NCBI RefSeq assembly: GCF_900323885.1
Contig: NZ_OOHJ01000018.1
Span: 992,001-1,056,000, forward strand
Direction of reading: 5' to 3'
Source of the DNA: [Actinomadura] parvosata subsp. kistnae
GTDB taxonomy: Bacteria; Actinomycetota; Actinomycetes; Streptosporangiales; Streptosporangiaceae
Length of the DNA stretch: 64,000 nucleotides
This document shows positions 37,769-46,252 of this stretch, piece by piece (the stretch's first letter is position 1; each line of letters starts with the position of its first letter). Below the pieces are notes generated by a model. It did no database searches, was not told where the DNA came from, and saw only the letters and a program-made list of their open reading frames with translations. The position numbers were made by a program, and so were the translations under genes.

Positions 37769-39402
37769 TACGTCTCCAAGAGGTGTTGCCTGCCGTGCCG
37801 TACGAACTCCTCCTCGATCCCCTTCACGTCCGCCTCGGTGAGCGGCCTGAACCCGTCGGGCCCGCGCACCCAGACCGGGTCGGGGGTGCGCCAGGCGTCC
37901 CGGGCGAGCCGCCGCTTGACGACCTTGTGCGAGGCCGTCTGCGGCAACTCCCGACAGACGCGGACGAAGCGGGGCATGGACTTGACGCCGAGATCCCGCC
38001 GCGAGGCCAGGAACGCGGCGAACGCACCCGGATCGAAGCCGGCGGCGCCGTTCATGACGAGGGCGGCCATGACCTGGTCACCGGCCGCCGGGTCGGGCAC
38101 GGGATAGACCGCCGCCTCCACCACGCCGCCGAACTCCCGCAGCGCCGCCTCGATCGGCGCGACCGCCAGGTTCTCGCCGTCGACGCGCAGCCGCTCGGTG
38201 CCCCGGCCGGCGAAGAAGACGTAGCCGTCGGCGTCCATGTAGGCGAGGTCGCCGGACCAGAACGCCCCGTCCCTGACCCGCTCGGCGTCGGCGCCGGGGT
38301 CGTTGTAGTAGCCCTCGAACAGGCCGAGCCCGGCCGTGTTGACCAGCTCCCCGATGGCCTCGTCGGGGTTGAGCAGGCGGCCGTCCTCGATGCGGGCGGG
38401 CGGGCAGGGCCGGGTGGTGAACGGGTCGAGGATCCGCACGCCCTCGGGCAGGCGGCCGAGGCAGCCCGGCGGCCCGGCGGGGTCGGGGATGAGCGAGATC
38501 GCGGTCTCGGTGGAGCCGAAGGCGTCGATGACCAGGCAGCCGAACCGCTCCCCGAACCTCCTGACCGCCACCGCGCTCCCCTCGTTCCCGAAGGCGATTT
38601 TGAGCGGGTTGTCGGCGTCGTCGGGTTGCTCGGGGGTGGCGAGGACGTAGGAGAGCGCCTTGCCGACGTAGTGCAGGTACGTACAGCCGTATCGCCTGAT
38701 GTCGGGCAGCACCCCGGAGGCCGAGAAGCGCCGCCGCAGCACCAGCGCCGCCCCGGACGCGACGGCGGGCGCGTAGGCGGCCATGAGCGCGCCGGAGTGG
38801 AACAGCGGCATCGAGCAGTAGACGGCGTCCTCGGGGGTGAGCAGCGCGGCCAGGCTCGTCCCGGGCACGGCGAGCTTCCGCTGCGTGATCCGCACGGCTC
38901 TGGGACGGCCGGAGGTCCCGGACGTGAAGATCAACATCACGAGGTCCCCCGCCGCCGCCTCCCCCGCACGAGAGGCTTCGGGCGCGGGACCGTCCGCCTT
39001 GGGCGCGGGACCGTCCGATTGCGGGGCGAGGGGCAGGGCCGGCACGTCCAGCGACTCCGACACCGCCCGCCCCGTCCCGACGTAGGGTTCGCCGGCCAGG
39101 ACCAGGTCGACATCGGTCGCGCGGGCGTCGCGGATGAGCTCGTCCACCGACCGCGTCGGGTTCAGCGCCACGACCACGTGCCCGGCCAGCGCCGCGCCGC
39201 CGATCAGGCAGACCAGCTCGGGAACGTTCTCGCCGAGCACCCCGACGTGCGTCCCGGCTCCGCGCGCGGACAGCCGGGCTCCGGCGGCGAGGCAGTCCGC
39301 GACGTGCCGGCGCCACGACCACACCCTGCCCTCGAAGACGACCCCGGGCCGGTCGTCCTCGGCCCGGGCGAGCAGCAGGGAGGCGAGCGTGTCGGCGGTC
39401 AT
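37768..39402 (-). CDS. Steroid-type acyl-CoA ligase (FadD17-like)
   Basis: AMP-forming ligase of 544 residues, likely activating a C24 or C26 steroid carboxylate to its CoA ester. ATG 39402 has GGAGGAG upstream. Motifs: the P-loop LIFTSGTSGRPRAV (A3), AFGSTETAISLIP (A5 region), FWSGDLAYMDADGYVFFAGR (A7/A8) and the catalytic lysine near SHKVVKRRLARDAW (A10). It is the first gene of the side-chain operon and diverges from the KstR-like repressor. Steroid specificity follows from context and resemblance to FadD17; substrate chain length is unknown. Confidence 0.85.
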   Translation of the reverse strand: MTADTLASLLLARAEDDRPGVVFEGRVWSWRRHVADCLAAGARLSARGAGTHVGVLGENVPELVCLIGGAALAGHVVVALNPTRSVDELIRDARATDVDLVLAGEPYVGTGRAVSESLDVPALPLAPQSDGPAPKADGPAPEASRAGEAAAGDLVMLIFTSGTSGRPRAVRITQRKLAVPGTSLAALLTPEDAVYCSMPLFHSGALMAAYAPAVASGAALVLRRRFSASGVLPDIRRYGCTYLHYVGKALSYVLATPEQPDDADNPLKIAFGNEGSAVAVRRFGERFGCLVIDAFGSTETAISLIPDPAGPPGCLGRLPEGVRILDPFTTRPCPPARIEDGRLLNPDEAIGELVNTAGLGLFEGYYNDPGADAERVRDGAFWSGDLAYMDADGYVFFAGRGTERLRVDGENLAVAPIEAALREFGGVVEAAVYPVPDPAAGDQVMAALVMNGAAGFDPGAFAAFLASRRDLGVKSMPRFVRVCRELPQTASHKVVKRRLARDAWRTPDPVWVRGPDGFRPLTEADVKGIEEEFVRHGRQHLLET

Positions 39403-39409
39403 CGCTCCT

Positions 39410-39457
39410 CCAGCAGGCGCTAGGCAAGCTCGTCCAGCAAGCGCTAGGTAAGCCGAA
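39410..39457 (-). repeat. 24-bp direct repeat in the ligase promoter, with a KstR2-like site
   Basis: Two 24-bp units (39410-39433 and 39434-39457) share the core GCGCTAGG(C/T)AAGC. The second contains AGCAAGCGCTAGGT (39436-39449), which matches the KstR2 consensus AnCAAGnnCTTGnT except for one base. Confidence 0.55.
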
Positions 39458-39465
39458 TCGCAAAC

Positions 39466-39479
39466 TAGAACAGATTCTA
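39466..39479 (-). promoter_or_regulatory. KstR-type operator before the side-chain operon
   Basis: TAGAACAGATTCTA is a near-perfect inverted repeat and differs from the KstR consensus TnnAACnnGTTnnA by one base (ATT for GTT). It lies 64 bases upstream of the ligase ATG, in the 211-bp divergent region shared with the KstR-like gene. Confidence 0.65.
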
Positions 39480-39602
39480 ATAGCTGTCCAGTATCCAGCC
39501 AGAGAGATAAACTCCGATATATCCGCGTAACGCCGGAGACATGGGCCAATACGCCTCGTTTGTGACCCGCGAGTAACAAGCCGCGTTATCGAGAAATCAG
39601 AT

Positions 39603-39610
39603 AACGTGTT
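39603..39610 (+). promoter_or_regulatory. KstR core half-sites just before the KstR-like start
   Basis: AACGTGTT matches the central AACnnGTT of the KstR consensus, but the outer T and A are absent. It ends 3 bases before the ATG at 39614, well placed for autorepression. Confidence 0.4.
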
Positions 39611-39613
39611 CTT

Positions 39614-40270
39614 ATGCGTACCCCGCAGCCCGCAATCACCGCGCCCCCGAGCGAGACCGAGGCAGCCGTGGAGAGCCACCCCGCGCCGGGCGGGCACAGC
39701 GTCCGTACGCGCAGCCAGCACCAACGCCGCAAGCGCATCGTCCAGGCCGCCGCCGCGCTCGCCTCACGCGGCGGCGTCGAGGCCATGCAGATGCGCACGG
39801 TGGCCGAGCGCGCCGGCGTGGCGCTCGGCACCCTCTACCGCTACTTCCCCTCCAAGATGGACCTCGTCGTGGCCGTCGTCGGCGAGGAGATCGACCTGCT
39901 GGAAAGCAGCATCGAGCGCCGCCCGCCCGGGGCCGCAACCCCGGCCAGCCGCGCCGTCGACGTGCTCATGCGCGCCACGCGGGGGCTCATGCGCGAGCCG
40001 GAGCTGGCCGACGCGCTGATCAGGTCGCTGATCCTGGCCGAGGTCCAGACCCCGTTCGGCGACCGCATGACGGGCCTGCTGCTGCGCGTCTCCGCCGACG
40101 GGCTGACGCTGGAGGAGGCCACCGAGGAGCAGATCGACCTCGCGGGGTCGCTGTCCAGCGTGTGGGTGCAGGAGCTGCTGGAGATGCTGCGCGGGCGCCG
40201 CACGTACGACCAGATCCAGCGCCGCATCGAGACCGCCGCCGCCCGCCTGCTCGCCGACCTCCCCTCGTGA
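39614..40270 (+). CDS. kstR: TetR-family repressor, KstR-like
   Basis: A 218-residue regulator. Its helix-turn-helix (RRKRIVQAAAALASRGGVEA, MQMRTVAERAGVALGTLYRY, FPSK) follows the KstR pattern closely, including QMRxVAxRAxVAxGTLYRYFPSK, and the ligand domain keeps the layout with SLSSVWVQELLEML near the end. KstR releases DNA upon binding steroid-CoA intermediates. It is divergent from the side-chain operon, and KstR-consensus sites occur before this operon, fadA5 and the P450 gene, which supports the assignment. The N-terminal 30 residues are an extra Pro-rich leader. Confidence 0.8.
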   Translation: MRTPQPAITAPPSETEAAVESHPAPGGHSVRTRSQHQRRKRIVQAAAALASRGGVEAMQMRTVAERAGVALGTLYRYFPSKMDLVVAVVGEEIDLLESSIERRPPGAATPASRAVDVLMRATRGLMREPELADALIRSLILAEVQTPFGDRMTGLLLRVSADGLTLEEATEEQIDLAGSLSSVWVQELLEMLRGRRTYDQIQRRIETAAARLLADLPS

Positions 40271-40457
40271 GCCGAACCCACCCCATCCCGTACGGCGAAG
40301 CCGCCCCCACCGCCACCCGCCGCACTTCGGCGCGGACCTTCCAGGAACACGCCCGCTGACCCCGTCAGTGGCGAGCCGCCGTTACGCCGCCCCAGTGGGC
40401 CGTCCGCGTGGCCGAGCAACGACCCGGCCACCGGGCGAAGACTCCTGGGCGAAGGAC

Positions 40458-41084
40458 TCAGACGAAGGCGGTGACGCCCTCGTACCGTCCCTGGGAGGCC
40501 CGCCCCGCCGCCTCGTACTCGAGAAGCACCAGCCCGCTCGGCGTCGCCTCGTGCCGCACGAGGCGCAGCCCGGACGTGCCGCCCGCCCCCGACAGGAGGC
40601 GCCGGCCGGCCCGCAGCACGGTGGGCGCGATCACGAGGCGGAGCACGTCGACCAGGCCGGCGGCGAGGAGCGTGTCGCCGAGCCGGCCGCTGCCGTGGAT
40701 CTGCAGCTCCCGCCCGGGGCGCGCCTTGAGCCCGGCGACCGCCTGGACCGGGTCGCCGCCGACGACGGTGGTGGGGTGCCAGGCGCCTTCGGTGAGGGTG
40801 TTCGAGACGACGTACTTGGGCAGCGCGTTCATCCGCCCGGCATACGGATCCGCCGGGTCGGTGATCTTGGGCCAGTCGCGGGCGAACGCCTCGTACGTGC
40901 GCCGTCCGAGCAGCAGCCCGTCGGCGAGGTCCAGCCAGCCGGAGGTGCGCCGGACGAACGTCTCGTCGAAGTGGGGCACGAGCCAGCCGCCGTGGGTGAA
41001 GCCGCCGCTGGTGTCCTCGTCGGGAGAGCCGGGCCCCTGGCTGACGCCGTCGAGCGTGACGAACTCGGTGAGCGTGAGCCTCAT
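40458..41084 (-). CDS. RibD C-terminal / dihydrofolate reductase-like protein
   Basis: A 208-residue protein of the bacterial bifunctional deaminase-reductase (RibD_C) fold: MRLTLTEFVTLDGVSQGPGS at the start, LLLGRRTYEAFARDWPK, and IHGSGRLGDTLLAAGLVDVL as NADPH-site region. These stand-alone proteins are common in actinobacteria and of unknown substrate. It overlaps the SRPBCC gene by 4 bases, as third gene of an ArsR-SRPBCC-reductase operon. Confidence 0.85.
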   Translation of the reverse strand: MRLTLTEFVTLDGVSQGPGSPDEDTSGGFTHGGWLVPHFDETFVRRTSGWLDLADGLLLGRRTYEAFARDWPKITDPADPYAGRMNALPKYVVSNTLTEGAWHPTTVVGGDPVQAVAGLKARPGRELQIHGSGRLGDTLLAAGLVDVLRLVIAPTVLRAGRRLLSGAGGTSGLRLVRHEATPSGLVLLEYEAAGRASQGRYEGVTAFV

Positions 41085-41557
41085 CGCGCGGCCAGGTCTT
41101 CGGCGACGGCGGCGAGCTGGGCGGTGACCAGGCCCCAGCCGTCGGCGAAGCCGAGCTTCTCGTGGTGGGCGCGGGATTCGGGGTCGCCGTGCTGGACGAG
41201 GACCCGATAGTCCGTGCCGTCGGGGTGGTCGGTCAGGGTGATCGTCGCGGTCATGGCGACGGGGGCCGGGGTGGCCGGGCGCCAGGTGCTGGTGAGCGCG
41301 TTGGTGAAGACGATGCGTTCGAGCTCGTCCACGACGAGGAAGCACGCGTCGAGGTGCGGGACGAACGCGCCGTCCGCGTCGCCCATCCGGGTGACGAACG
41401 CCCCTCCCGGCCTGGGGTCGAGCCGGTCCACCTGGCAGCGGGCGGGGGCCGGCAGCCACCACTGGGCGAGCTTGGCCGGATCGGTCCAGGCGTGCCAGAC
41501 GGCGGCGCGCGGGGCGCGGATGATCCGCTGCAGGGTGAGGTCGAGATCGGGGTTCAT
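41081..41557 (-). CDS. SRPBCC (AHSA1-type) domain protein
   Basis: A 158-residue START-like protein with RIIRAPRAAVWHAWTDPAKL, AQWWLPAPARC and GGAFVTRMGDADG, as in the Aha1-C/SRPBCC family that is usually linked to ArsR regulators. It may bind a hydrophobic ligand; no ligand is known. Both ends overlap neighbours by 4 bases. Confidence 0.88.
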   Translation of the reverse strand: MNPDLDLTLQRIIRAPRAAVWHAWTDPAKLAQWWLPAPARCQVDRLDPRPGGAFVTRMGDADGAFVPHLDACFLVVDELERIVFTNALTSTWRPATPAPVAMTATITLTDHPDGTDYRVLVQHGDPESRAHHEKLGFADGWGLVTAQLAAVAEDLAAR

Positions 41558-41892
41558 GGATTGCCCTCCTCGGGGCCGGTGACGAACTGTTCGAGGCGGT
41601 CGGTGCGCTCCTCCCAGATCCGGCGCTGCTCCGCGAGCCAGCCGTCGATGAGGGCGAGGCGGTCGCGGTTGAGCACGCAGGTGCGCACCCGGCCGGACTT
41701 GGCCGTGCGGATGAGCCCGTTCGTCTCGAGCATCCGCACGTGTTTCATGAACGAGGGGAGCGTCATCGGGAACTCGCGGGCGAGGTCGCCGACGCTCACG
41801 GGCCCGCGGCCGAGGCGACGGACCACGGCGCGCCGTGTCGGGTCGGCCAGGGCGACGAACACGCCGTCCAGCTCCGCCGAATACTGTGCCAT
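41554..41892 (-). CDS. ArsR-family winged-helix regulator
   Basis: A 112-residue repressor: LADPTRRAVVRRLGRGPVSV, LAREFPMTLPSFMKHVRMLE recognition helix, and a C-terminal SGRVRTCVLNRDRLALID. No metal-binding CxC motif is present, so it belongs to the SRPBCC-associated, non-metal group. It heads the three-gene operon and diverges from the sigma factor gene; an inverted repeat in the gap is a likely operator. Confidence 0.88.
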   Translation of the reverse strand: MAQYSAELDGVFVALADPTRRAVVRRLGRGPVSVGDLAREFPMTLPSFMKHVRMLETNGLIRTAKSGRVRTCVLNRDRLALIDGWLAEQRRIWEERTDRLEQFVTGPEEGNP

Positions 41893-41920
41893 GCGGCTAA
41901 GTATGAGGGGATCGTAATGG

Positions 41921-41936
41921 TTAGCGCAAGGGCTAA
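41921..41936. promoter_or_regulatory. Candidate ArsR operator
   Basis: TTAGC (41921-41925) and GCTAA (41932-41936) form an inverted repeat around 6 bases; GGCTAAGT also occurs at 41895, next to the ArsR start. Such 5-6-5 repeats are usual for ArsR/SmtB proteins. Confidence 0.45.
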
Positions 41937-41996
41937 GTGTTCGGCGTCTGTCGAAGCATTCCCCGTTCTGTCGGTGCCGGAGGCTATACAGGGGGT

Positions 41997-42986
<990 letters not shown>

Positions 42987-42989
<3 letters not shown>

Positions 42990-43000
42990 AACGCGTTACA
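42987..43000 (+). promoter_or_regulatory. Perfect KstR operator before fadA5
   Basis: TAGAACGCGTTACA matches TnnAACnnGTTnnA at every defined position. Its first three bases are the stop codon of the sigma gene, and it lies 31 bases before the fadA5 ATG. Confidence 0.8.
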
Positions 43001-43031
43001 GTCGCGCCAGAGCGTCGTTCTGGAGGCGGCC

Positions 43032-44147
43032 ATGGGCACACCGGTCATCGTCGAAGCCGTCCGCACGCCCATCGGCAAGCGGGCGGGGTGGTTGTCGGAG
43101 CTCAAACCGCAACAGGTTCTGGCCGCGGCTCTGAACGGGCTCGTCGAGCGGTCGGGCCTCGATCCGGCCGCCGTGGAGCAGGTGTTCGCCGGCTGCGTGA
43201 CACAGGCCGGCGAGCAGGGCGGCCACGTCGGCCGCTACTCGTGGCTGTATGCCGGGCTGCCCTACCAGGCCGGGGTCACCACCGTCGACGCCCAGTGCGG
43301 CTCCAGCCAGCAGGCGGTGCACCTCGCCGCGGCGATGATCGGCGCGGGCGTGATCGAGGTCGGCGTCGGGTGCGGGGTCGAGGTGATGAGCCGGGCGCCG
43401 CTGGGCAGCAACGTGCGTCCCGCCCGTCCCCGGCCGGACGACTGGAGCATCGACCTGCCCGACCAGTTCACCGCCGCCGAGCGCATCGCGCGGCGGCGCG
43501 GGCTCACCCGCGAGCGGCTCGACTGGTTCGGGGCGCGCTCGCAGCAGCGGGCCGGCAAGGCGTGGGCGGACGGGCGCTTCGAACGGGAGATCGTGCCCGT
43601 CGGCGACGTCCGCAGGGACCAGGGCCTGCGCGAGACCACCGTGGAAAAGCTGGCCGGGCTGAAACCGGTGGTCGAAGGCGGCCTGCACACGGCCGGCACC
43701 TCCTCGCAGATCTCCGACGGGGCCGCGGCCGTGCTGGTGACGAGCGAGGCGGCGGCGCGGCGGCACGGCCTGCGCCCCAGAGCCCGGATCCTGGCGCAGG
43801 CGCTCGTGGGGGCGGAGCCGTACTACCACCTGGACGGGCCCGTGGAGGCGACGGCGCGCGTCCTGGACAGGGCCGGGATGACGATCGGCGACATCGACCG
43901 GTTCGAGGTGAACGAGGCGTTCGCGTCGGTGGTGCTGTCGTGGGCGAGCGTGCACGAGCCCGACCTCGACCGGGTGAACGTCAACGGCGGCGCCATCGCC
44001 CTCGGCCATCCCGTGGGGGCCACGGGGGCACGGCTGATCACGTCGGCGCTGCACGAGCTGGAACGGTCGGACTCGACGACGGCGCTGGTCACGATGTGCG
44101 CGGGCGGCGCCCTGGCCACGGCCACCATCCTCGAACGCATCAGCTGA
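43032..44147 (+). CDS. fadA5: Steroid 3-ketoacyl-CoA thiolase
   Basis: Thiolase of 371 residues that cleaves 3-keto steroid CoA esters during side-chain beta-oxidation. It agrees with mycobacterial FadA5 over its length as I recall it: PVIVEAVRTPIGKRAGWLSE, GLHTAGTSSQISDGAAAVL, ALVGAEPYYHLDGPV and the C-terminal TMCAGGALATATI. The acyl-accepting cysteine is Cys89 (VDAQCGSSQQA); the other catalytic residues lie in NEAFASVVLSW, GGAIALGHPVGATGARL and the MCAGG cysteine. RBS GGAGG precedes the ATG. The KstR operator upstream links it to the side-chain operon 4 kb away. Confidence 0.93.
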   Translation: MGTPVIVEAVRTPIGKRAGWLSELKPQQVLAAALNGLVERSGLDPAAVEQVFAGCVTQAGEQGGHVGRYSWLYAGLPYQAGVTTVDAQCGSSQQAVHLAAAMIGAGVIEVGVGCGVEVMSRAPLGSNVRPARPRPDDWSIDLPDQFTAAERIARRRGLTRERLDWFGARSQQRAGKAWADGRFEREIVPVGDVRRDQGLRETTVEKLAGLKPVVEGGLHTAGTSSQISDGAAAVLVTSEAAARRHGLRPRARILAQALVGAEPYYHLDGPVEATARVLDRAGMTIGDIDRFEVNEAFASVVLSWASVHEPDLDRVNVNGGAIALGHPVGATGARLITSALHELERSDSTTALVTMCAGGALATATILERIS

Positions 44148-44179
44148 CCCGCTAGAGAGGGCCCCGCCGCCCCACGACC

Positions 44180-44345
44180 TCCACCGGCCGCCACAGAAGT
44201 CCCGACCCCGCCGACCCGCGACTTCCACCGGCTGCCACAGCAGCCCCGGCCTCCACCCGCTGAATCCAACCAGCCTCCACCGGCTGCCACAGAAGACCTG
44301 ACCCCCGCTGACCCGCGAGTTTCACCGCCTGCCACCGAAGCGCCT
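44180..44345 (+). repeat. Degenerate 40-50-bp repeats between fadA5 and the metallo-hydrolase gene
   Basis: Four imperfect copies of a unit beginning TCCACCGGC(C/T)GCCACAG, some followed by GACCCGCGA, occupy most of the 307-bp spacer. No gene or promoter is evident in it. Confidence 0.6.
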
Positions 44346-44454
44346 TGGCCGATCACCCCACAAGCCACCATTTCCCGACAAATCAGCCGATCATGTATCT
44401 GGCCGCCGGCCCCGGCGCTCAGACCACGTACGCACTTTCTCAATCGGGGGACAG

Positions 44455-45477
44455 ATGAAGTCCAGGCGCAGGCCGTACGCAGAGCAGCGCCCGCAAGACC
44501 TCGGCGGCGGCGTGTGCAGCGTGCCGGTGCCGATCCCGGGCAACCCGCTCGGCTACACGCTCGTCTACGCCATCGACTCCCCTCCCGGCCCGGTGCTGAT
44601 CGACGCGGGATGGAACCATCCGGACGCGTGGGCGGCCCTGAGCGGCGGCCTGGCCACGCTCGGGCTCGACGTGAGCGCGGTGAGGGGGGTGGTGGTCACC
44701 CATTTCCATCCTGACCACGCGGGCCTGGCCGGGCAGGTCAGGCAGGCGTCCGGCGCCTGGATCGCCATGCACGAGAGTGACGCCGCGCTGGTCAGGCTCA
44801 TGGCCGAGTACGCCGGCGCCGAGCACGACGCGTTCCAGGCCGACATGCTGAGACGGGCGGGAGCCGATCCGGGCGAGGCGCGGCAGGTCGCAGGCGAGCG
44901 CCCGGCCCCGCCCGCACTGCCGGACCGGGAGCTGCGCGACGGCGACCTCGTGGACCTGCCGGGCCGCAAGCTGCGTGCCGTGCACACCCCCGGGCACACG
45001 CCGGGGCACATCTGCCTGCACCTGGAGGACGCTGACCGGCTGTTCACCGGCGACCACGTCCTGCCCGACATCACCCCGCACATCGGGATCTACCCCTACG
45101 ACCGGGACGACATCGACCCCTTGGGCGACTTCCTGGACTCCCTGGACCGGGTGAGCGAGCTCGGCCCCCTCGACGCCCTCCCCGCCCATGAGTGGATATT
45201 TCCTGATGTGGCCGCACGCGCCGCCCAGATCCGCCACCATCACGAGGAGAAGCTCGAACGGCTGCGCGCCCTCCTGGCCCAGCGGCCGCAACCGCTGACC
45301 ATCTGGGAGGTCGCCGCGATGATGACGTGGAACAGGCCGTGGGACGAGCTGCCCCCGCCGCTGAGGGGCATGGCGGCCGGCGAGGCCGCCGCACACCTGC
45401 GCGCCCTGGAGGCCAAAGGTCACGTGCGGCGCCTGCCCGGTGTCGATGCCGTCCGCTTCCACGCTCTAGACTCCTAG
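44455..45477 (+). CDS. MBL-fold metallo-hydrolase
   Basis: A 340-residue metallo-beta-lactamase-fold hydrolase. The zinc signature is VVVTHFHPDHAGLAG (HxHxDH), with later ligands in AVHTPGHTPGHICLHLEDAD and LFTGDHVL and a final ALPAHEW histidine. An additional C-terminal winged-helix-like segment (TIWEVAAMM, AHLRALEAKGHVRR) occurs in the LACTB2/glyoxylase-II-like group. Substrate unknown. GGGGGA lies upstream of the ATG. Its stop codon overlaps the operator of the next gene. Confidence 0.88.
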   Translation: MKSRRRPYAEQRPQDLGGGVCSVPVPIPGNPLGYTLVYAIDSPPGPVLIDAGWNHPDAWAALSGGLATLGLDVSAVRGVVVTHFHPDHAGLAGQVRQASGAWIAMHESDAALVRLMAEYAGAEHDAFQADMLRRAGADPGEARQVAGERPAPPALPDRELRDGDLVDLPGRKLRAVHTPGHTPGHICLHLEDADRLFTGDHVLPDITPHIGIYPYDRDDIDPLGDFLDSLDRVSELGPLDALPAHEWIFPDVAARAAQIRHHHEEKLERLRALLAQRPQPLTIWEVAAMMTWNRPWDELPPPLRGMAAGEAAAHLRALEAKGHVRRLPGVDAVRFHALDS

Positions 45478-45493
45478 ACATCCGATGTCTAGG
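45473..45493 (+). promoter_or_regulatory. GntR operator: 21-bp perfect palindrome
   Basis: Nine-base arms around CCG, with the core CTAGACAT-CCG-ATGTCTAG, lie directly before the GntR start and over the stop of the preceding gene. The core ACATC(C/G)GATGT recurs at 57798-57808 before the fucose operon. Confidence 0.75.
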
Positions 45494-45502
45494 GAGAAGA
45501 GC

Positions 45503-46183
45503 GTGGCGGTCACCGATGCGGCCATCGACAAGATCAAGCAGATGATCCTCTCGGGGGAGCTGGCCCCCGGCGACCGGCTGCCGAAAGAGGCCGACCTGGC
45601 CGAACGGCTCGGCCTGTCACGCAACTCGCTGCGCGAGGCCGTCCGCGCGCTGTCGCTGATCAACGTGCTCGACGTGCGGCAGGGCGACGGCACGTACGTC
45701 ACCAGCCTGGAGCCCGGGCTGCTGCTCGACACGATGTCGTTCGTGCTCGACCTGCACCGCGACGACACCGTCATCCAGTTCTTCGAGGTGCGCCGCATCC
45801 TCGAGCCGGCCGCCACGGCGATGGCGACCGAGCAGATGTCCGACGCCGACATCGCCGAGCTGCGGGTGATCCTGGAGTCGCTGCCCGCCCGGCCCACCGT
45901 GGAGGAGCTGGTGGCCAACGACCTCCAGTTCCACCACCGCATCGCGCAAGGGTCGGGCAACAGCGTGCTGTGCTCGTTCATCGAGAGCCTGTCAGGGCCG
46001 ACCACCCGCGCCCGCATCTGGCGCGGCCTCACGCAGGAGGGCGCGATGGACAAGACGCGCGAGCAGCACACCGCCATCTACGAGGCGATCGCCGCCCGCC
46101 AGGCGGACGTGGCCCGCGCGTGGGCGACCGTGCACGTGGCGGGCGTCGAGTCGTGGCTGCGCCGGGCCCTGGAGATGGACTGA
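45503..46183 (+). CDS. GntR/FadR-family regulator (FCD domain), probable fucose regulator
   Basis: A 226-residue repressor. GTG 45503 has AGGGAG six bases upstream; the in-frame ATG at 45485 lies inside the palindrome and lacks a ribosome site. The winged helix (IKQMILSGELAPGDRLPKEA, LAERLGLSRNSLREAVRALS, VRQGDGTYVTS) is followed by an FCD ligand domain with metal-type residues (DLQFHHRIAQGSGN). FCD regulators often respond to sugar acids. Matching palindromes here and in front of the FAH-fucD operon suggest autorepression and control of fucose catabolism 12 kb away. Confidence 0.86.
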   Translation: MAVTDAAIDKIKQMILSGELAPGDRLPKEADLAERLGLSRNSLREAVRALSLINVLDVRQGDGTYVTSLEPGLLLDTMSFVLDLHRDDTVIQFFEVRRILEPAATAMATEQMSDADIAELRVILESLPARPTVEELVANDLQFHHRIAQGSGNSVLCSFIESLSGPTTRARIWRGLTQEGAMDKTREQHTAIYEAIAARQADVARAWATVHVAGVESWLRRALEMD

Positions 46184-46252
46184 TCTCGTCCGCACATCGG
46201 AGGACTCCACGACCGCCGATCAGGGAGAGCCCGACCGGGTAGTACCGGTCCT

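Noticed and set aside
44455..45477. Placing the MBL hydrolase in the steroid regulon because it follows fadA5.
   Set aside because: A 307-bp repeat-filled spacer separates them and no KstR-type site precedes the hydrolase gene.
46188..46202. ACATCGGAGGA downstream of the GntR gene resembles half of its operator.
   Set aside because: Only one arm fits; without symmetry it is no better than chance.
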